Positions 34,074 to 43,387 of a stretch of 45,731 nt of DNA are shown here, piece after piece (position 1 is the stretch's first letter; every line of letters starts with the position of its first letter). The notes beneath the pieces are model-generated. The model did not search any database and was not told the origin of the DNA. It saw only the letters and a program-made list of their open reading frames with translations. Source of the DNA: FEN-1297 sp046704255 (GTDB lineage Bacteria > Bacteroidota > Ignavibacteria > Ignavibacteriales > Ignavibacteriaceae); the NCBI GenBank assembly GCA_046704255.1, contig JBJKSH010000145.1, positions 1 to 45,731 on the forward strand, written 5' to 3'. Both the position numbers and the translations under genes were made by a program.

Positions 34074-35573
34074 ATGAGAAAATGGTTGCCATCGTCGTTT
34101 TATAACCCCGTAACATTTACCGGTGCCGCAATTGCTGCAGTAAGTTTTGGACTAATACTTTTTCTTATGCTGCTTGAGGCGACTACATCCCAGCAAAAAC
34201 CTTACATGGGGATTATAGCCTTTATAATTTTACCCGGCTTTTTAATTGTAGGATTAATTTTAATTGTTTTCGGAATAATAAGAGAACATAGAAGAGAGCA
34301 TAAAGGAAAACATAGAGAACATTTCCTTCCAACCGTAGATCTAAACGATCCAAAACACCGCAGGGCATTTACCATTTTTTCAATCGGCACAATATTACTC
34401 CTTTTATTTACCGCCTTCGGAAGTTTTAAAGCTTATGAGTATACCGATTCCGTTCAGTTTTGCGGAACAATCTGCCATAAAGTTATGAACCCGGAATACA
34501 CAGCATACCAGCATTCCCCGCATGCACATGTAGCCTGCGTAGACTGCCACATTGGCCCCGGTGCCGGCTGGTTTGTACGCTCAAAAATATCCGGTGCTTA
34601 CCAAGTATATGCGGTATTATTTAATAAATATCCCAAACCAATACCTACACCAATTTCCAACTTAAGGCCTGCAAAAGAAACTTGCGAGCAATGCCACTGG
34701 CCGAATGTCTTTTACAATAAAATGGAAAAGAAGAAAGTATATTATTTATCCGATAAAGATAATTCCAAAATGACTTTGACACTTTTGATAAATATAGGCG
34801 GTGGAAATGAAGAATCCGGTGTAACAACCGGAATTCACTGGCACATGAATATTGCCAACACAATTACATATCTCGCAACCGATTCGGCTAGGCAGGTTAT
34901 TCCCTGGGTTAAGGTAAAATCCAACCGCACTGGAAAGGTAACCATATTTAAAAGTTCAGATATTCATCTTACCAAAAAGAAATTACAAAACGGGAAATAC
35001 AGAACAATGGATTGCATTGACTGCCATAACCGCCCTACTCATATTTATAATCCTCCCGCAACCTCGGTTAACGACATGATGGCAGCAGGTTTTATTGATA
35101 CCACTCTTCCTTACATTAAAAGTATATCCGTGCAGGCATTGGAAGCCGGTTATACAAGTAAGCCTGTTGCATTAGACAGTATAAAAACATACATCCAAGA
35201 TTTTTATGAGGGGAATTATCCCGATATATATACCAAAGATAAATCAAAAATAGATACCTCCATAAAATGGGTACAAACGATATACAAGAGAAACTATTTC
35301 CCTTCGATGAATGTATCTTGGAAAAAGTTTCCAAATAATATAGGACATTTATACTCTCCCGGTTGTTTTAGATGCCACGATGGTAAGCACGTAAGTGCGG
35401 ACGGCAAAGTTATAACCAAAAGCTGCACTGCCTGCCATACTATTCTGGCCGAACAATTCGGAAGTCAAAAGCCAATACTCTCTTTACAGGGTGTCAAATA
35501 CCGTCATCCGGTCGATATAGGAAATGCCTGGAAAGAAATGGACTGCAGCGACTGCCACGGTAAAGACGAATGA
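34074..35573 (+). CDS. NapC/NirT-like 7-haem membrane cytochrome c
   Basis: The 499-residue protein has membrane helices at about 15-35, 45-69 and 98-118, then a periplasmic part with seven predicted haem sites. Six are ordinary CxxCH (CVDCH, CEQCH, CIDCH, CFRCH, CTACH, CSDCH). The first is CGTICH (residues 130-135), a CX3CH site followed by KVMNPEYTAY and SPHAHVACVDCH, the layout of NapC/NirT quinol dehydrogenases where the nearby Met can ligate the haem. Such proteins pass electrons from menaquinol to periplasmic partners. It starts 49 bases after the cytochrome b gene and is followed by a 193-base gap, where the cluster may break into two transcripts. Confidence 0.88.
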   Translation: MRKWLPSSFYNPVTFTGAAIAAVSFGLILFLMLLEATTSQQKPYMGIIAFIILPGFLIVGLILIVFGIIREHRREHKGKHREHFLPTVDLNDPKHRRAFTIFSIGTILLLLFTAFGSFKAYEYTDSVQFCGTICHKVMNPEYTAYQHSPHAHVACVDCHIGPGAGWFVRSKISGAYQVYAVLFNKYPKPIPTPISNLRPAKETCEQCHWPNVFYNKMEKKKVYYLSDKDNSKMTLTLLINIGGGNEESGVTTGIHWHMNIANTITYLATDSARQVIPWVKVKSNRTGKVTIFKSSDIHLTKKKLQNGKYRTMDCIDCHNRPTHIYNPPATSVNDMMAAGFIDTTLPYIKSISVQALEAGYTSKPVALDSIKTYIQDFYEGNYPDIYTKDKSKIDTSIKWVQTIYKRNYFPSMNVSWKKFPNNIGHLYSPGCFRCHDGKHVSADGKVITKSCTACHTILAEQFGSQKPILSLQGVKYRHPVDIGNAWKEMDCSDCHGKDE

Positions 35574-35575
35574 AA

Positions 35576-35608
35576 ATGGACGATGGATAATGTAATATGG
35601 ACGATGGA
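35576..35608. repeat. Direct repeat ATGGACGATGGA, two copies
   Basis: ATGGACGATGGA occurs at 35576-35587 and again at 35597-35608, 21 bases apart, just after the NapC-like gene. A third partial copy (ATGGAC) is at 35701. Function unknown; it may be a short-repeat scar. Confidence 0.55.
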
Positions 35609-35706
35609 AATTGAGTAATGTTTTAAAACTTATTCCATCAGACATAAAACATATTCCATATTAAAAGTTATCTAACAGAAAGTTTAATAAACAAAAAAAT
35701 ATGGAC

Positions 35707-35724
35707 TCCTATCGAACGATAGGA
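35707..35724. promoter_or_regulatory. Perfect 8-base palindrome upstream of the Rieske gene
   Basis: TCCTATCGAACGATAGGA consists of TCCTATCG, two bases, and its exact inverse. It lies 43-60 bases before the Rieske start codon, a good position for an operator or a short stem. No regulator can be named. Confidence 0.5.
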
Positions 35725-35766
35725 AATACGGCTTGATGAGTTTACTTTAACAGAAAGGTAAATATC

Positions 35767-36222
35767 ATGTTTAATTCTAACGAAGAGCCTGTCCGAAAAA
35801 AGAGACGCGATGTCCTTAAATATTTGTTAACCGGAGGAATTGCCGGCCTGGTAGTTTCCGTATTCTATCCTCTGGTAGCCTACTTAAAACCTCCCAAACA
35901 GAACGAAGTAGAAGTCTCCAGCGTCAAGGTCGGAAAGCTGAATGAAATCGAAAAGAACAGCGGTCGTATAATCCGGTTTGGCAGCAAGCCGGTAATACTA
36001 ATCCGCACGCAAACCGGCGAGCTGCGCGCCTTCTCCGCAGTATGTACGCATTTAAATTGTACCGTTCAATTTAGAAAAGATCTTGAACTTATCTGGTGTG
36101 CCTGCCATAACGGTAAATATGATCTTACAGGCCGGAATATTTCCGGCCCTCCTCCGCGGCCTTTAGCTCCGTACAGGGTAGTTATTAAAGGTAACGAAGT
36201 TTTTGTTTCAAAACTAAGCTGA
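35767..36222 (+). CDS. Rieske iron-sulfur protein
   Basis: The 151-residue protein carries a twin-arginine-like anchor (KKRRDVLKYLLTGG, helix to about 40) and a Rieske domain. Cluster ligands are Cys93 and His95 in CTHLNC and Cys111 and His114 in CACHNG; Cys98 and Cys113 would form the stabilising disulfide of high-potential Rieske proteins. A GPPPRPLAPY loop (127-136) is also typical. It takes one electron from quinol in a cytochrome bc-type complex. The cytochrome b gene follows seven bases later after a GAGGAGG ribosome binding site. Confidence 0.95.
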   Translation: MFNSNEEPVRKKRRDVLKYLLTGGIAGLVVSVFYPLVAYLKPPKQNEVEVSSVKVGKLNEIEKNSGRIIRFGSKPVILIRTQTGELRAFSAVCTHLNCTVQFRKDLELIWCACHNGKYDLTGRNISGPPPRPLAPYRVVIKGNEVFVSKLS

Positions 36223-36229
36223 GGAGGAA

Positions 36230-37309
36230 ATGAAAAATATTTTTAAAAAGCTTTACGGCTGGGTTGACGAGCGGGTACATCTGGAAGATCTGGTAAAATT
36301 TATGGGGAAAAAATATGTACCCGTTCATAGATATTCCGTATGGTATTATTTCGGCGGAGTATCTTTGTTCTTATTTATTATTCAGGTTGTAACCGGTATA
36401 CTTTTGCTTTTCTATTATAAAGGCAGCGCTGACCTTGCATTTGAAAGTGTGTATTTTATAATGTCTAAAGTTCAATTCGGCTGGCTTATAAGGTCTATTC
36501 ATGCATGGTCTGCAAATCTTTTTATACTATCCGTTTTCATTCACATGTTTAGTGTTTACTTTGAAAAGGCATACAGAAAGCCGAGGGAAATGACCTGGAT
36601 TACCGGAATGCTGATGTTCTTTATGGCATTAGGTTTCGGCTTTAGCGGCTACCTATTACCGTGGAATGAACTTTCTTTCTTTGCAACAAAAGTAGGCTCC
36701 GATATTGCAGGCCAGATACCTTTAATAGGTGAACCTATAAAAGAATTCATAAGAGGCGGCCAGGATGTTACTGGTGCAACTCTTTCCCGGTTGTTTGGAA
36801 TTCATGTTGCCTTACTGCCGGGTATATTTACTATTATACTTGGAATACATCTTATCTTAATTCAGCGGCAGGGAATTAGCGAGCCGGTTCATCTGCAAAA
36901 ATCAGTTTCAAAAGAAAAAAAGACGATGCCGTTTTTCCCAAATTTTATGTTGAGAGATCTTCTTCTTTGGCTCCTGGTATTAAATGTTCTGGCAATTCTT
37001 GCGGTGTTCTTTCCGGCAAATCTCGGGGTTAAGGCAGACCCGTTTTCTTCTGCGCCGGCAGGTATAAAACCCGAATGGTATTTCCTGTTTATGTTTCAAA
37101 GCCTTAAATACTTTCCCGCTTATATACTTTCTATTGAAGGAGAATTAGTTGGAATTATTCTCTTCGGCGCCGCCGGAATTTTATGGCTTCTGGTTCCATT
37201 CTGGGATAGAAAAAGCTCCAGGGGCGAACATAACCGGCTTATAAATTATGCTGGTTTATTTGCAGTAATTTTCATTATTATCTTAACCATTTTGGGGTGG
37301 ATATCATGA
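36230..37309 (+). CDS. Cytochrome b of a bc/b6f-type complex
   Basis: The 359-residue protein fuses the N-terminal haem-binding half and the C-terminal half (subunit IV-like). Haem ligands are His91/His105 and His192/His207. The second pair is separated by 14 residues, as in cytochrome b6 rather than mitochondrial cytochrome b, by my knowledge of the families. The quinol-site motif is PEWY in GIKPEWYFLFMF. The start KKYVPVHRYSVWYYFGG resembles cytochrome b6, but the residue near the haem-ci Cys of b6 appears to be Tyr. With the Rieske protein it forms the core of a quinol oxidase-type complex III. No cytochrome c1 or f gene is present; the following 11-haem gene is the obvious replacement. 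Confidence 0.95.
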   Translation: MKNIFKKLYGWVDERVHLEDLVKFMGKKYVPVHRYSVWYYFGGVSLFLFIIQVVTGILLLFYYKGSADLAFESVYFIMSKVQFGWLIRSIHAWSANLFILSVFIHMFSVYFEKAYRKPREMTWITGMLMFFMALGFGFSGYLLPWNELSFFATKVGSDIAGQIPLIGEPIKEFIRGGQDVTGATLSRLFGIHVALLPGIFTIILGIHLILIQRQGISEPVHLQKSVSKEKKTMPFFPNFMLRDLLLWLLVLNVLAILAVFFPANLGVKADPFSSAPAGIKPEWYFLFMFQSLKYFPAYILSIEGELVGIILFGAAGILWLLVPFWDRKSSRGEHNRLINYAGLFAVIFIIILTILGWIS

Positions 37310-38775
37310 AGAAAACATTATTTCAAATTTTATTTTGTCTATCATTTGCCGCTTTTGTTTTTACGTCAAATAATTATGCAAAAACAGATCAATGTTATGA
37401 ATGTCATTCACAACTTGGCGGTAAGCCCGCCGAATTATTTAAAAATGATATCCATTTCAAAAAAGGAATTTCATGCGCAGACTGCCATGGCGGAAATAAT
37501 CAAACCGATGACATGGATAAAGCAATGAGTAAGCAAGCAGGATTCAAAGGTGTTCCAAAGGGTAATAATATTACCGCTGCATGCATTAGATGCCATGCGG
37601 ACAGTACAATGATGCTTAAATACGGTGCAAAAATTTCTACTAACCAATTTGCGCTTTTAAAAAACAGTGTGCATGGCCAGTTGGCAATTGACGGTAAGGA
37701 AAGAATTGTACAATGTATTACTTGTCATAATGCGCATGGAATAGTAATGGTAGATAATCCGGCATCTCCGGTATACCCATTAAATATTCCGCAAACCTGC
37801 GGTAAGTGCCACAGCAATCCGGTTTATATGCGTTCATATAACCCCGGATTACCTACAGACCAATTACAAAAATACAGAACGAGTGTACATGGTATTCGCA
37901 ATGCCAAAGGAGACCCGAAGCCGGCACAGTGCGTAAGCTGCCACGGAAGCCACGGGATTCTTTCGGTAAAAGATGTTAGGTCGGGTGTTTATCCCACGAA
38001 CATTCCCGGGACGTGTTCCAAATGTCATAGTAATGTAAAGTATATGGCGGAATATAAAATTCCAACCGACCAGTATGCAAAGTATTCTAAGAGTGTTCAT
38101 GGTATAGCGCTGCTTCAAAAACATGATTTGGGTGCGCCTGCTTGCAATAGTTGCCACGGTAACCACGGAGCGGTTCCTCCGGGAGTAGAATCTATTTCCG
38201 AAGTATGCGGAACGTGTCATGCTTTAAACGCCGATTTGTTTTCCAAAAGCCCTCACAAAGAAGCATTTGATAAAAAAGGTCTTCCTGAATGCGAAACATG
38301 CCACAGCAACCATGATATAGTAACAGCAACGGATAAACTATTGGGAGTTACGCCGGGAGCGGTTTGTTCAAAATGTCATCAACAGGATAAAGACCCTAAG
38401 GGTTATGCGGAAGTAAAAACAATGAAACTTCTTATAGACAGCCTGGAAGCAGCGGAAAACTCCGCAACGGCATTGGTAAACGAAGCCGAACAAAAAGGAA
38501 TGGAAATAAATGAGGCAAAATTTAAACTGCGCGATGCCAGGCAGGCGCGAATGGAATCGAGAACAATGGTTCATGCTTTTAATGAGGCGAAATTCCAGGC
38601 AGCCGTGGATAAGGGATTAAAGGTTACATCTGCAGTTACCATAGAAGCTAATGCTGCTATTCACGAATATTATTTTAGACGAATAGGATTAATAATTTCT
38701 GTTATAATAATAAGTTTTCTGGCATTTATTTTATATCTGTATATAAAGAAAATTGAAAAGAAAAAAGAAGGTTAA
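37306..38775 (+). CDS. 11-haem c-type cytochrome of the Rieske/cytochrome b unit
   Basis: I choose the ATG at 37306 (489 residues, MKKTLFQILFCLSFA), which overlaps the cytochrome b stop as ATGA; an upstream ATG at 37297 would add three residues. The protein has a signal peptide, 11 CxxCH motifs (CYECH to CSKCH), a helical stretch (about 370-450, rich in A, E and K, possibly coiled coil), and one C-terminal membrane helix before KKIEKKKEG. Repeated modules such as CHNAHGIVMVDNPASPVYPL then NIPQTCGKCH are shared with the 13- and 19-haem proteins. Translational coupling to cytochrome b suggests it accepts electrons from the Rieske protein in place of cytochrome c1. Confidence 0.9.
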   Translation: MKKTLFQILFCLSFAAFVFTSNNYAKTDQCYECHSQLGGKPAELFKNDIHFKKGISCADCHGGNNQTDDMDKAMSKQAGFKGVPKGNNITAACIRCHADSTMMLKYGAKISTNQFALLKNSVHGQLAIDGKERIVQCITCHNAHGIVMVDNPASPVYPLNIPQTCGKCHSNPVYMRSYNPGLPTDQLQKYRTSVHGIRNAKGDPKPAQCVSCHGSHGILSVKDVRSGVYPTNIPGTCSKCHSNVKYMAEYKIPTDQYAKYSKSVHGIALLQKHDLGAPACNSCHGNHGAVPPGVESISEVCGTCHALNADLFSKSPHKEAFDKKGLPECETCHSNHDIVTATDKLLGVTPGAVCSKCHQQDKDPKGYAEVKTMKLLIDSLEAAENSATALVNEAEQKGMEINEAKFKLRDARQARMESRTMVHAFNEAKFQAAVDKGLKVTSAVTIEANAAIHEYYFRRIGLIISVIIISFLAFILYLYIKKIEKKKEG

Positions 38776-38947
38776 ACTGTAGGTACAATCTTTTTGTCGT
38801 CAAATTTTGTATAAACCGGAAAAGAAATTACGGTACAGAATCATAATTAAGGAATTAGGATAATGTACCTATATTACCTATTTATCTAATGCTCAAACGG
38901 TACTTAAGATTAATAAATACTATTAATTATTATCCAGGAGGTGCAAC

Positions 38948-40612
38948 ATGCAGGAATCTGTTCCTCAGGAAAGTATATCTTCTGAAAATCCTTCTAACGA
39001 AGAGATAATATCTTTGCTAAAAAATCTAGAGCAGCGCATTTCCGGAATAGAAGCATATTTAAATTTTAAGACCAATCCAAAACCCGAATCTGCAATAGCA
39101 TACGGAACCAAAATTGTTGAATTACATGATAAGGAAGAAGATCTGGAATATCAAATAGGGCAGGTTTGGCTTGCAAAGGCGGGAATAGTTGCCTTAATCA
39201 TAGGAATAGTATTTATCTTAACATTTCCTTATAAAAATCTTTCACCGGTTTTTCCCGTATTGACCGGATATGTAATATCGGTTGTAATCTTTAAGCTTTC
39301 CGGATACAGCAGGAAAAATTATTCTTATTTAAGCGGCTATTTGCTCGGCGGCAGTATATCTCTGTTTTATTTTACCACCTTAAGGCTGCATTTTTTCAGC
39401 CGGAATATATTAATTAATAATATACCCGCAGAACTTATTTTACTACTTCTTGCAGTTATAATTAATTTAATAATTTCCGTTAGAAAAAAATCCGTTTACT
39501 TAACTTCGCTAAGTATCGCGTTTGGTTATGCAACCGCCATAGTAAGCGATAACTCCTATTTCCTGTTCATTACCATTCTATTGTTATCACTACTTACGGT
39601 TTATTTAAAATTAAAATATGAATGGAAATATTTAATACACTACGGTTTGATACTTACTTACTTAACTCATTTCATCTGGTTCATAAATAATCCGTTTACA
39701 GGTAAAGCTGTTCAAACAATTACTTCGCCGCATGTTAACTTAATTTTTATATTACTGTATGCTTTGGTATTCGCCGCTGGAAACCTTTTAGTGAGCGATA
39801 AGAAAAATGAAAAAACAGCCGATTATATTAATTCTTTTATGAACGCTGTCGGAAGTTACGGGCTACTATTTTTAATTACGTTATCTATGAATCCTAACGG
39901 CATAATGGTTTATCACCTGCTAGCTTCCTTTTTATTTTTGATTTTAGCAATAATATTTTGGGTACAGCAGCAAAGCATGTATTCAACTTTTATTTATGCA
40001 ATAACGGGCTACCTTGCATTGAGTATATCAATAATAATTCAATTTAATTCCCCGCTGTTTTTTATTTGGCTTTGCTGGCAGAGCCTGCTGGTAGTTTCTA
40101 CTGCGGTTTGGTTTAAATCCAGGTATATAGTTCTGGCAAACTTTATAATTTATGTAATCATTTTTATCGCCTATCTGGCAATGGAAGGCAAGGTAAGCAT
40201 TATAAGCATAAGCTTCGGCATAGTAGCTTTGTTAAGTGCCAGGATTTTAAATTGGAAGAAAGACCGTCTTTCTCTTAAGACCGAGCAAATGAGGAATGCT
40301 TATCTTGTAACGGCATTGTTCATTATACCCTATTCTTTATACCACGCAATGCCGGGGGGATTAGTAAGCGTTTCATGGGTGGCTGTTGCAATTCTTTATT
40401 ATGTTTTGAGCGTAGTCTTAAAAAATAAAAAATACAGATGGATGGCATTATTGACACTTTTACTTACACTAGGATACGTCTTTATAATCGGCATTACCAA
40501 CTCCGACCCGACATATAAAATTGTATCGTTTGTTGTACTTGGCGCAGTAATGATTATTGTATCTCTTTTATATACAAGATATAGAAAATCTATAAAGGGT
40601 ATTTTAAAATAA
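38948..40612 (+). CDS. DUF2339-like multi-spanning membrane protein
   Basis: The 554-residue protein has a soluble N-terminal part (1-75) with a likely coiled coil (EEIISLLKNLEQRISGIEAYL), then LEYQIGQVWLAKAGIVALII, the characteristic entry into the DUF2339 membrane region. About 14 or more hydrophobic helices fill the rest. The family has no known biochemical role. It starts after CAGGAGGTGCAAC, a strong ribosome binding site, 172 bases behind the cytochrome cluster, so it is probably separate from it. It converges with the PAP2 gene, the two stops being three bases apart. Confidence 0.75.
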   Translation: MQESVPQESISSENPSNEEIISLLKNLEQRISGIEAYLNFKTNPKPESAIAYGTKIVELHDKEEDLEYQIGQVWLAKAGIVALIIGIVFILTFPYKNLSPVFPVLTGYVISVVIFKLSGYSRKNYSYLSGYLLGGSISLFYFTTLRLHFFSRNILINNIPAELILLLLAVIINLIISVRKKSVYLTSLSIAFGYATAIVSDNSYFLFITILLLSLLTVYLKLKYEWKYLIHYGLILTYLTHFIWFINNPFTGKAVQTITSPHVNLIFILLYALVFAAGNLLVSDKKNEKTADYINSFMNAVGSYGLLFLITLSMNPNGIMVYHLLASFLFLILAIIFWVQQQSMYSTFIYAITGYLALSISIIIQFNSPLFFIWLCWQSLLVVSTAVWFKSRYIVLANFIIYVIIFIAYLAMEGKVSIISISFGIVALLSARILNWKKDRLSLKTEQMRNAYLVTALFIIPYSLYHAMPGGLVSVSWVAVAILYYVLSVVLKNKKYRWMALLTLLLTLGYVFIIGITNSDPTYKIVSFVVLGAVMIIVSLLYTRYRKSIKGILK

Positions 40613-40615
40613 TAT

Positions 40616-41608
40616 TTAGAATTGTATTGAAAAACTTATCCCGTTCAAATTGCCGCTAATGTTTGGTAAAGTATTCGTACCCGAACTATTTACATTTGAA
40701 AACCTGCTCCTGTAATATTTACCAATTGTAGAACCTACGGCATAAGACATAAAAGCTGCGGCAATTGCATCGGAGAACCAGTGCATTCCACCCCTGTGAA
40801 ATGCGGAAACGCCGAAAATAGTATAAGCCATGAGGCTGAAACCGGCAATTTTTAACCATGTGCTATTAGGATAATAACCCATCAATGCGGAAACGACTGC
40901 TGTTGTTGCAGAGGTATGCCCGGAAGGCCAGCCCCAAAAAACTCCGCCTCGCAGAAATCCGAACCTAAATTTTTTACTTAAAGATTTCATATCGCTTACA
41001 TGCTGCCAGTCCGGATGCGGCCTGCCGGTAATTGCTTTTAAAAAAGAATTATAAATAAGTTCCGTTATGCTGGCTTGTATTACAGCAAATGATGCACCCA
41101 GAACCTTATTATCATTTTTTAATTTAGCATACGCATAAAGAGAGCCGCCGGCAATAAACGGTAAAAACATACCAGAAAACACTACCGGTCTGGCAATGTT
41201 GCTGTAAAATTCATGCTGATTAAAATACCTTTCAACATGATAATCTGTATTTGTAGTTACAATTAAACAGGTGGATGCGACTCCTGCAAGCTGAAGATAT
41301 AAATTGCTGCCTTTAAAACTATTAAGAAAATTTTGGCCTATATGATCGAAAATACCTAAATTTGGCTGCGGAGAACTTACAGTTGTATTCCTTAAGTTTA
41401 TTAAAGGATTGTATAAATAGAGGGTATTATAATTTTGTTTATTTAAAAAATGAAAAGTGCCGGGTGAAAACCGAAGTGATAAATCCTGATTGTTTATCCC
41501 AGTGTTGTACTTAATTCCAAGCCCTTGTGCTGAGACTGTTTTACCCGGATACACCCAAACAAATAATAAGTAAATAAATAAAAAGAAGGAATATCTTACG
41601 CATTTCAT
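40616..41608 (-). CDS. PAP2-family membrane phosphatase
   Basis: The 330-residue protein has a signal or first membrane helix (about 8-27) and further helices around the PAP2 phosphatase motifs: KAITGRPHP (KxxxxRP), WPSGHTSATT (PSGH) and SAFHRGGMHWFSDAIAA (His and Asp of the third motif, with HR in place of the usual SR). Such enzymes dephosphorylate lipid phosphates such as phosphatidate, PGP or undecaprenyl diphosphate. The active site is expected on the periplasmic side. It is transcribed against its neighbours and shares a 213-base promoter gap with the macA-like gene. Confidence 0.88.
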   Translation of the reverse strand: MKCVRYSFFLFIYLLFVWVYPGKTVSAQGLGIKYNTGINNQDLSLRFSPGTFHFLNKQNYNTLYLYNPLINLRNTTVSSPQPNLGIFDHIGQNFLNSFKGSNLYLQLAGVASTCLIVTTNTDYHVERYFNQHEFYSNIARPVVFSGMFLPFIAGGSLYAYAKLKNDNKVLGASFAVIQASITELIYNSFLKAITGRPHPDWQHVSDMKSLSKKFRFGFLRGGVFWGWPSGHTSATTAVVSALMGYYPNSTWLKIAGFSLMAYTIFGVSAFHRGGMHWFSDAIAAAFMSYAVGSTIGKYYRSRFSNVNSSGTNTLPNISGNLNGISFSIQF

Positions 41609-41821
41609 ATTTAAACCTTTTTAAAAAATTATTTGTCGAAACTGCACGATAAAAGAGTTTTGAAAAAGATAATAAACTTAATAAACATTTTATAATTTAA
41701 TATTGAAAATCCAAGAAATAAAGAATTTCAAAATTATCAATTGAGGGAATATAAATCACTTCTAAAACCGTATAAAAATTTTCCTTCAAGAAATAAAAAT
41801 ATTTCCTGTTAAAGGTTTTAT

Positions 41822-43384
41822 ATGAAAAAAACTTTAATAATTTCAGTAATCATTGCCGTCCTGGCTGTTTCCGCATATTTTTTATTTTTTAATAATAAAG
41901 ATGCACAGTATACGTTTAGGTTTGATAAAGTAAGCCGCGGTAATTTAGCGGTTTATGTAACCGCAACCGGCACTCTTAATGCAGTTACTTCGGTTGATGT
42001 CGGGACACAGGTTTCGGGTATTATTTCCAAGCTGTATGCGGATTTTAATTCGGTAGTAAAAGCCGGTAACATTATTGCACAAATAGATCCTACATTTCTA
42101 AATCAATCCGTTAAGAATGCACAGGCAAATGTTGATAAAATTCAAGCTCAATATAATGAAAGCCAGAGGTCATACGAGCGTACAAAAACTTTGTATGATA
42201 AGCAGCTTGAATCGCAGGCAAACTACGATGCTGCGCTTGCTACCGCCGAAGCAGATAAAGCTTCCTTAAAACAAGCTCAGGCTCAACTTGACCTTGCAAA
42301 ACTAAACCTTCAATATGCAACTATTTATGCGCCGATAAACGGTGTTGTAATAAACAGACAAGTTTCCGTAGGGCAAACTGTTGCGGCTAGTTTTTCTTCA
42401 CCTACGCTTTTTACAATTGCTAACGATTTAAGTAAAATGCAGGTAGAAGCTACCGTAGACGAATCGGATATAGGTAGCGTTAGCGTGGGACAAACCGTAA
42501 CTTTTACCGTTGATGCCTACCCTAATGATAATTTTACGGGTAAAGTTTCGCAGATAAGGCTTGCTCCTCAAATAGTTTCTAATGTTGTAAATTATACGGT
42601 TATTATTAGCGTAGAAAATGATCAATTAAAACTTATGCCGGGAATGACGGCTAATGTTAAGATACTTGTCGGCGAGAAAAATAATGTATTGTCTGTATCT
42701 AATCTTGCACTCAGATTTCAGCCGCCTCCGGAACTTATAGACACTACCAAGCTTAATGAAATCCGGGAGATGTTAAGGTCTAAAAGAACGCAATTTGGAA
42801 ACAAAGAAGTTGCTAATACATCCGGCAGCAATACCAAAACAACCGTAAACAAGCAAAAAGGTTCCGGTAAGGAATTGGCATCTCAAAGCAGCAAAGGTTC
42901 GCGGAAATGGAGTTCGGGAAGTCTTGATCGCAGCAAATTCCAGGCAATGCGCGATTCAATTCTTAAAGCTCACGGCGGCAAGATGAGCCGGGATGAAATG
43001 ATGGCAGAATTTAAAAAGGCTTTTGATAAAATTAATACTGCACATAAAAATCCAACAATGCCGGTTGTTAAACAGACGCAAAATACCGGTGTTAATATGT
43101 ATACTATAATAAATAATTATCCGCAGTATGAAAAAAATTCATTTGTCCCAACCAGCCAGGTAGGCAGAGGAAGAATTTGGGTACTAAACTCTAAAGGTAA
43201 ACTAGATCCTGTTTTTGTAAGAACCGGTTTAAACGACGGCAGATCGACAGAAATAATTTCCGGGCAGTTAAAAGAAGGCGAACAGATTGTTTTGGGCGCC
43301 GATGCTAACAACGGACAAAGCGAGACTCAAAACAGAAATCCTTTTGCACAGCAGCAAGGCGGACGTGGATTTAGAGGCAGATAA
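41822..43384 (+). CDS. MacA-like periplasmic adaptor with a long insertion
   Basis: The 520-residue protein has one N-terminal membrane helix (4-23), a HlyD/MacA lipoyl half (VDVGTQVSGIISKLYADF), a helical hairpin (about 95-165), the second lipoyl half (ATIYAPINGVVINRQ) and a beta-barrel domain. From about residue 304 to 445 lies an insertion rich in S, K, G and N, containing GKMSRDEMMAEFKKAFDKIN, before the family resumes at GRGRIWVL. Usual MacA proteins are about 370-400 residues. The C-terminus is Q/G/R-rich. It links the inner-membrane MacB-type pair encoded next to an outer-membrane channel; no TolC-like gene is in the window. Confidence 0.9.
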   Translation: MKKTLIISVIIAVLAVSAYFLFFNNKDAQYTFRFDKVSRGNLAVYVTATGTLNAVTSVDVGTQVSGIISKLYADFNSVVKAGNIIAQIDPTFLNQSVKNAQANVDKIQAQYNESQRSYERTKTLYDKQLESQANYDAALATAEADKASLKQAQAQLDLAKLNLQYATIYAPINGVVINRQVSVGQTVAASFSSPTLFTIANDLSKMQVEATVDESDIGSVSVGQTVTFTVDAYPNDNFTGKVSQIRLAPQIVSNVVNYTVIISVENDQLKLMPGMTANVKILVGEKNNVLSVSNLALRFQPPPELIDTTKLNEIREMLRSKRTQFGNKEVANTSGSNTKTTVNKQKGSGKELASQSSKGSRKWSSGSLDRSKFQAMRDSILKAHGGKMSRDEMMAEFKKAFDKINTAHKNPTMPVVKQTQNTGVNMYTIINNYPQYEKNSFVPTSQVGRGRIWVLNSKGKLDPVFVRTGLNDGRSTEIISGQLKEGEQIVLGADANNGQSETQNRNPFAQQQGGRGFRGR

Positions 43385-43387
43385 AAA

